Below, piece by piece: positions 57,971-64,000 of a DNA stretch of 64,000 bases (the first letter of the stretch is position 1; each line of letters opens with the position of its first letter). The notes below the pieces were generated by a model. That model did no database searches. It had not been told where the DNA came from and worked only from the letters and a program-made list of their open reading frames with translations. Source of the stretch: Dioscorea cayenensis subsp. rotundata (taxonomy: Eukaryota; Streptophyta; Magnoliopsida; Dioscoreales; Dioscoreaceae). The position numbers were made by a program, and so were the translations under genes. The DNA is taken from assembly GCF_009730915.1 (NCBI RefSeq), contig NC_052475.1, positions 186,001 through 250,000 on the forward strand, read 5' to 3'.

Positions 57971-60900
57971 ATGGCAATCGATCCGCGCTCCGGCTACTCC
58001 CCGGCGACCAAAACGTTTCACAGCCTTCGCCCCGCCGTCGCCTTCCCACCCGTTTCCCAACCCCTATCCATCACTGCGTACGCCGTTTCCCTCCTCCCAA
58101 ACCGTCTCCCCTCCCACCCAGCCTTCATCGACGCCTCCAACAGCGTTTCCCTCTCGTATCCCAACCTCGTTTCCCAGATCCATTCCCTCGCCTCGTCTCT
58201 CCATTCCCATCTCGGCATCTCCGAAGGGCACGTGGCATTCATCCTCTGCCCATCCTGCCTCGAGATCCCCGTCCTCTACCTCGCTCTACTCTCTCTCGGC
58301 GCCATTATCACTCCGGCCAACCCCGCCTCCACGCCATCGGAGCTCTCCCGCCTGATCGACGTCGCCGTACCCACCCACTTCTTCGCCACGTCATCATCTT
58401 CTTCCAAGCTCCCCCGCCACGTCACCCCCATCCTCATCGACTCACATGAGTTCCGATCCTTCCTCGAATCCGGATCGCCGTTATCGGATCCGATCGAGAT
58501 CCGGCAATCGGATCCGGCGGCGATACTCTTCTCCTCAGGCACCACCGGCCATGTTAAGGGCGTTTTGCTGAGCCACCGGAACATCATAACGGAGACGATC
58601 CCCTTCATCTCCATCCTCCGATTGCAGGACCGTCCTCATCCGACGGTCCATATGCTGACAGCGCCGCCGTTCCACGTTTACGGAGTGGTGTTCTTAATTA
58701 AAAGCGTCGTTGTAGGAGAGACGACTGTGATCCAGACGGAGCGTTTCGATCCCGAGAAGATGATCGGAGCCATCGAACGGTTCGGAGTGACGCATCTCGC
58801 GTTAAGCCCTCCTGCGCTGCTGGCGATGGTCAGGGTTTGCGAGCAGGTCGGTGATCGGAGGAGGGGTTTGGGATCGCTGGAGGTGGTCAATTGCGGCGGC
58901 GCTCCGTCGCCTCCGGTGCTAATCCGGCGGTTCAACGGCTTGTTCCCCAATGTGGCATTCCAACAGGTCAGTCATTTCAAAAATTTCATTGCAAAAAGAG
59001 ATTTTTAAATTCTTTTGATTCTTGCGCTGAGTTGATGGTTGATTTGAAGGGATATGGATTGACGGAGTCCACCGGTGGAGTGTTCCGGTGTTTAGGGCTG
59101 GAGGAGAACAGGCGCGTGGGTTCCTGTGGGCGTCTCGCAGCGCATTGTGAAGCAAAAGTGGTGGATCCGGAGAGTGGAGTTGCTTTGCCTCCTGGAAAGC
59201 CTGGGGAGCTTTGGATCAGAGGGCCAACTATTATGGCAGGTATTCATTAATGTACAAGCTATACTAGAATATTGTGAAGACTTATATGTTCAAATTTCGA
59301 TACAGTGGAGGTAGTATCTATATCCATATATATATATAGAGAGACACAAGTTTGACTAAACTAGATTTGGTAAATACAAAATCATTCAATATTAATAGAA
59401 ATTACTCTATCAATTTGTTGAAATTTAGGCAAACATCAGTATAATTTTTATGGAAATTGCTCAATCAATCTGCTGGAGTTTAGAGAAAAACTCAGTATGT
59501 TATCTATGGAAATTGCTCTAGTAATGTGCTGAAGTTTAGTGAGGAATTAATTTGATGTCTTTACTTTTATGTTGGTATCATCTTCTGAAGATTTCTTGTT
59601 GTTTGGTTCGATTTTATTGAAATTCTCTTGCATTGATCAGGATATGTGGGTGATTCAGAAGCAACTGCTGCAGTTTTAGACTCTGAGGGATGGTTGAAAA
59701 CTGGTGACCTTTGTTACATTGATGAGGATGGTTTTCTCTTTGTGGTTGATCGATTGAAAGAATTGATCAAATGCAAAGGATACCAAGTACGTATAATGTA
59801 TTCAAATCCATCTATTTGAATTAGATTTTAAGTAAAAAATTGGTGAGAATTCTTGCTGCTGTTGTTTTTGGATTTAAATCAAAATTTGCATCTTTCAAGT
59901 ACAACTTCAATGGAGAATAAATTGCAAAACTAAACGCTTCAAATTGTCTCATTTTCTGGCTAATTAAAATTATCTTTGTTGGATTTACACATCATATTAG
60001 TAATTTAAGGGAACACTATAACTCAAATAATTCCTGGCTTTTTGTTTAGGTCCCTCCTGCAGAGCTGGAACAGTTGCTTCAAGAGCATCCAGATATCACA
60101 GAGGCAGCTGTGGTTCCGTGAGTATATTTATTTTCTAGTCATTTCTTCATTAATTAGAACCCATGGCACATCAGTTAAACTTTGTGGTTTTAGGTTGGAT
60201 AAATGATTTAGCCTAGCTTATCCATGAATAACTTGCAAAATACCACCTTCAAGTATAGGGATATGTACCATAACAATCTCCCTGGTTAAACTTAGTTGTT
60301 ATTGGTTAAGGGTGAATAAATGTTGGATAACTGGCCAAATACCATACTCTGACCTTTTATGGATTAATTAAAAGCTGTACTACGTTAGTTAAACCTTGTG
60401 GTTTTGTTCTATAAATGAAATGGTTGGACAAAAAGATTTACCACTGCCAATTATCATCCAAGTACAGGGATACATACCAGAATACTCTCCCTAGTTAAAA
60501 CTTAGTCGCTATTTGTTCAGGGTGGTTAAATGTTGGATAGCTTGCCAAATACCATACTTTAACCTTTTCTGGATTAATCATCAGAAGTTGTGCTTCATTA
60601 ATTAGACCTTGTGGTTTTGTTTGCTAGATGGATAAATGTCAGAAAAGTTCATCTGATGTTATCAGTCGATAACTTGCCAAACAATGCCCTAGAAATAGTG
60701 ATAGGTGTTGAGGATTAATTAGAGACTACACGGCAACTATTACTTGAAGGATAGCTCTGCAAAGTTGATCAGAAAGCAGAATGGGTCTCAGCATTGATGA
60801 ACGTGTTTTGAGTATTGGATGCATGTTGTATGTGTTATTATGAGTAAGACTAACTTGTATTGAAGCAAGTGTGTATTTTGTCCTCATTGGTTCTAGCTGT

Positions 60901-61877
60901 ATTATTATGATGTAGCATTTGTATGTCTTTAAAAGACAATGGAATGAATTTAGAACCCAGTTCAGTTCTCCCTCTTCGTTAACTATAACAATAGCCAATA
61001 GGTACATGAAAGGATAGTGTTTCCCTTCAACATTAGTTCCTGGATGGTGATGGATAAATTACCCTTCTATGAAGTGAACCTTGTCATAATTTTATTTTGT
61101 TTTGTGTGCATAGTTTGATGTGATAAGAGTTGTTTTGTTTTCTGTACAAGTATAAAAAACGATGAACTTAAGAGAAATTTATCAACACTCATCAGAATTT
61201 GAATTATTCCAATATAATTATCTATATACAAAATACAAGCTGTTTGTTTCTGTTCATGTGTAGATACCCTGATGAAGAAGCAGGTCAGATTCCCATGGCC
61301 TTCATTGTAAGACAATCTCATATCACTCTCAGTGAAGCTCAAGTCATGGACTTCATTAACAAGCAGGTATGATGATGATAAATTGGGCACACTTTAATGA
61401 AAATTCTTCCATCAGTCATGAGATTTTCAGTGTTTCCATGTGAACAATTTTATTTTCATTCAGGTTTCTAAAAATTCCATAATCAGGTTTATATATACAT
61501 CCTTAGTTGAGTGCATCATTAGCTTTCAAACTGCACAGATTTTTTCAACTAATTTCTCAAGCCTTAGAATATTTACTGTTTAGGACGTCAAAGTTCACTA
61601 CTACAGAGTGGCATATGCTGTAGAAATGTATGGAGACATGCAAACTTATTTATGTTAAGCAATCATAGTCTTACATTTCATAAATCAAAGGATTGATTAA
61701 TAAATGCATGATTTATATATCATTTTTGTTATTTTGCATGATGTTGCGCAGGTTGCCCATTATAAGAAGATAAGGCGTGTTAAATTTGTGAATTCCATAC
61801 CAAGGAATGCTTCAGGCAAGATTTTGAGGAGGGACTTGATAAAGCTGGCAACTTTAACATTAAGCTCGAAGTTGTAG
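57971..61877 (+). CDS. Peroxisomal 4CL-like/OPCL1-type acyl-CoA synthetase, copy 2 (6 exons)
   Basis: Exons are 57971-58966, 59050-59239, 59641-59786, 60050-60117, 61264-61366 and 61752-61877; phases 0,1,0,2,0; 542 aa. All core motifs are intact: [11 protein letters not shown] (187-197), PPFHVYG (232-238), GYGLTESTG (333-341), [27 protein letters not shown], and NASGK with catalytic Lys524. The C-terminus SKL is a strong PTS1, placing the enzyme in peroxisomes, where relatives activate jasmonate precursors for beta-oxidation. The exact acyl substrate is not predictable by eye. It is the tandem duplicate of the upstream gene: exons 3-6 are equal in length and exon 1 is highly similar and GC-rich. 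Introns 2 and 4 contain local tandem repeats. Confidence 0.92.
59397..59562 (+). repeat. Three 56-bp tandem units in ligase 2 intron 2
   Basis: Units start at about 59397, 59452 and 59508. The pattern is (A/G)GAAATT(A/G)CTC ... TGCTG(G/A)AGTTTAG ... TCAGTAT. Divergence is moderate. Confidence 0.75.
60160..60640 (+). repeat. About 210-bp tandem repeat in ligase 2 intron 4
   Basis: Two diverged copies (about 60280-60407 and 60489-60623) share GTTGGATA(A/G)CT(G/T)GCCAAATACCA and ACCTTGTGGTTTTGTT. A partial third copy begins at about 60165 (CTTTGTGGTTTT). Confidence 0.75.
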
Positions 61878-64000
61878 TTTGGGCTTGCTCTAAAAAGTAC
61901 AGAATTATTACCTCATTAATATCATTATCGTTGAAACACAAGATTTTATGGAATCTATGGCCAGAAAGAAACAATCACATTTTTAAGTTGCATGCTCTTA
62001 ATCCACTCCCAGTTATTTTCAAAATTATTCATATGTTTCTTGTTTGAATTTCTGCAACTACAAATTGGGGCCTATGCATCTCAGGTGCTTCCTTGATTTC
62101 TTGAGCGCTTGTTCATTAAGACTCCACCATCAGCCTAGAAGTGATACACTCCCTATGGAGCTTAAGGTCTTAAATATTTGATGGTAGACTTTACCTTCTC
62201 AATTGTTTCTTTCTTTTAGTTTTTCTTGTGTTTTTGTTATTTGATGATACACTCTCATTCATTCGGTTTGTTGTTGTGTTTTGTCGTTTTATTCCTGGTA
62301 TGTTTTATTTTTTGTGTTTTTGTTCTTATTTTTTTATTGATCAAAATACCCATACTTATTTGCAAAAATTACAAGATATTTGATTAATTAATAATATAAT
62401 ATTATTAATATTAATAAATAATATAATACTATTAATTAATATTATTATATTGTTTAATTATATTAATTAATATCATAATATTAATGATATAATTTATTAA
62501 TTAATACTATTATTAATTACTATAATAATAATTAATGGAGAGATTTACGTAAATAATGAAGTGAATTATTTATAAGTTTTATGTAATTGTAAATAAAATT
62601 ACAACTTTGTCTCTTGTCCTGGGGGTAATTTAGTAATATTACTATATAACTTTATCTATAATTACCTTTAAACCAAACATAATAAGGTTTCAAAATTACG
62701 TTACGTTGTCCCTAGTAAAGAAGGTTTAAAACTTCTTTTTACCTTTTATTACTATACTTTATTTTATGAAACTTTCTTATACTTTCATTCAAGCAAACCC
62801 TTAGAATGTGTTTGGATGACATAAAAGATTACCTTTTTTTATTACCCTTTTTTATCACCCCTCAGAGGTAATCACCATTCCCCCTATTTTTGGGGAATGG
62901 AGAAGAGAGAGAAGGGAATGAGTGTCAAATATTTATTTTACCCCTCTATATTTAAACATTATATTAATTAACATAATTTACTTAATTTAGATATTTAATC
63001 CTAATAATTAAAGTAAATTATATTTTTTTTATCTATAATAATATATTTGAATAAATAAAAATAAGTAATTTAAATAACTATTATAATAATTAAAATGAGC
63101 AATAATATTTAAAATATTTGCCATATTTAGTTTTTTAAAATAAATGATTTTATTTAATTTAATTGCTAATCCTAATATTAAAATAAATAATTATATTTTA
63201 AATAATTCAAATAAATATAGACATTAGTTTATCATTATATATATATATAGATATAAAAGTAATTTTCTCACATCTCCTTAACTTATCTTATATTAATAAA
63301 ATGATTAATTAATTTAATGAAACTATAGTAAACATAAAAATTTTATTAATTGTATCAATAAAATAAAGCGTGGATTGACATTTAAAAATGAGAAATTTAT
63401 ATAATTTAAAATATTAATTGTATTAATAAAATAATTAATTAACTTAATTAATTCTTAATGAGGATATTAATAATTAAAAACATTTAAGTCTAATTAAACA
63501 TATATATACATAAATGTTTTTACGAAAAGAGTATAAAAGTAATTGTCTCAAATATTTTTCACTTACTTTTTATATTCTCAATACATAACCTTCATTAATC
63601 AAACACAGTTTTCATTCCTATCCCTTCCCCATTACTCTCATTTCCATCCCTCTCTTCATTATCCTATATTCTTATTCCGTCATCAAAACGCACTCTCAGA
63701 ACTTTGTTGTTATTATAGGATGAGACCCTCTTTGTGCTTAGATTTCTATTTGTCTTAATTGTTACCTCGATCAACTCTAAACTCCAAGTGGATGATGTTT
63801 TTTGTTGTTAGTTTAGCTGTGTCCTTATCTATTTTGTTTAGTTGTACATCTATTTTTATTTTAATTAATTAATAATTTATCTTTTTTTAAAAAATTTTAT
63901 TTCATTTATGCATTTGTGTGCTCTTTTTTTATTTTTTCTCACCCGATCTTTTATTTAGGGTCGATCGGTTAAAAATTATGGAACATAAATCAAATTTTAA
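61878..64000. other. AT-rich 3' end of window
   Basis: 3' flank of ligase 2, then very AT-rich DNA with TTAATATTA-type simple sequence (about 62375-62535). No gene or classifiable element is seen. Confidence 0.5.

Noticed and set aside
27956-61877. Biosynthetic gene cluster (P450 plus acyl-CoA ligases)
   Set aside because: The genes are over 24 kb apart with aldolase, RAV and kinase genes and an assembly gap between. CYP77A is ER-bound and the ligases are peroxisomal. No evidence of a joint pathway.

Overview
The window is nuclear DNA of a flowering plant. It has spliced genes with GT..AG introns, AT-rich intergenic DNA, many TA microsatellites, LINE and SINE remains, and gene families found only in plants (CYP77A, RAV, ATL RING-H2, CDKG-type PITSLRE kinase, OPCL1/4CL-like ligases). 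GC-rich first exons (both ligases, CYP77A) in an AT-rich background fit a monocot. A lineage such as Dioscorea is my best guess, but nothing here proves it. One run of 1,000 N (35467-36466) is an assembly gap.

Left third (1-22,050): a plus-strand cluster of unfamiliar genes. Gene 1 (575-1141, 5' end not fixed) encodes six tandem coils of about 28 residues that look like a beta-solenoid. Gene 2 (1597-6124, six exons, 878 aa) is a long low-complexity protein whose last 26 residues are one such coil. It carries a duplicated two-exon module, one copy of which has decayed. Genes A (7827-8552), B (11032-11838) and C (13317-13826) are intronless, disordered and acidic, and share a short C-terminal module. 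D (about 20700-22045) is a decayed duplicate of C, split by a 772-bp hAT-type element with an 8-bp target duplication. A LINE, two SINEs, a fold-back element and other relics lie between them. This cluster is the part of the window most likely to be undescribed.

Middle (22,050-46,200): conventional genes. An ATL-type RING-H2 ubiquitin ligase (+, 3 exons), a CYP77A cytochrome P450 (-, intronless), a cytosolic fructose-bisphosphate aldolase (-, with a 28-nt first exon found by hand 1.5 kb upstream), the gap, a RAV-type AP2/B3 repressor (-, intronless), and a CDKG/CDK11-like kinase (+, 6 exons) whose usual C-terminal tail is missing.

Right (46,200-64,000): about 8 kb of AT-rich DNA without a recognisable gene, then two tandem acyl-CoA synthetases of the 4CL-like/OPCL1 type (54207-57582 and 57971-61877). 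Both have six exons with the same phases, and both end in a peroxisomal PTS1 (SRL, SKL). The first copy has altered core motifs and may have changed function. The last 2 kb is AT-rich and empty.

Apart from the tandem families, the genes do not form an evident pathway. Exon joins were worked out by eye from splice signals, reading phase and remembered family sequences. No alignment or database search was run.
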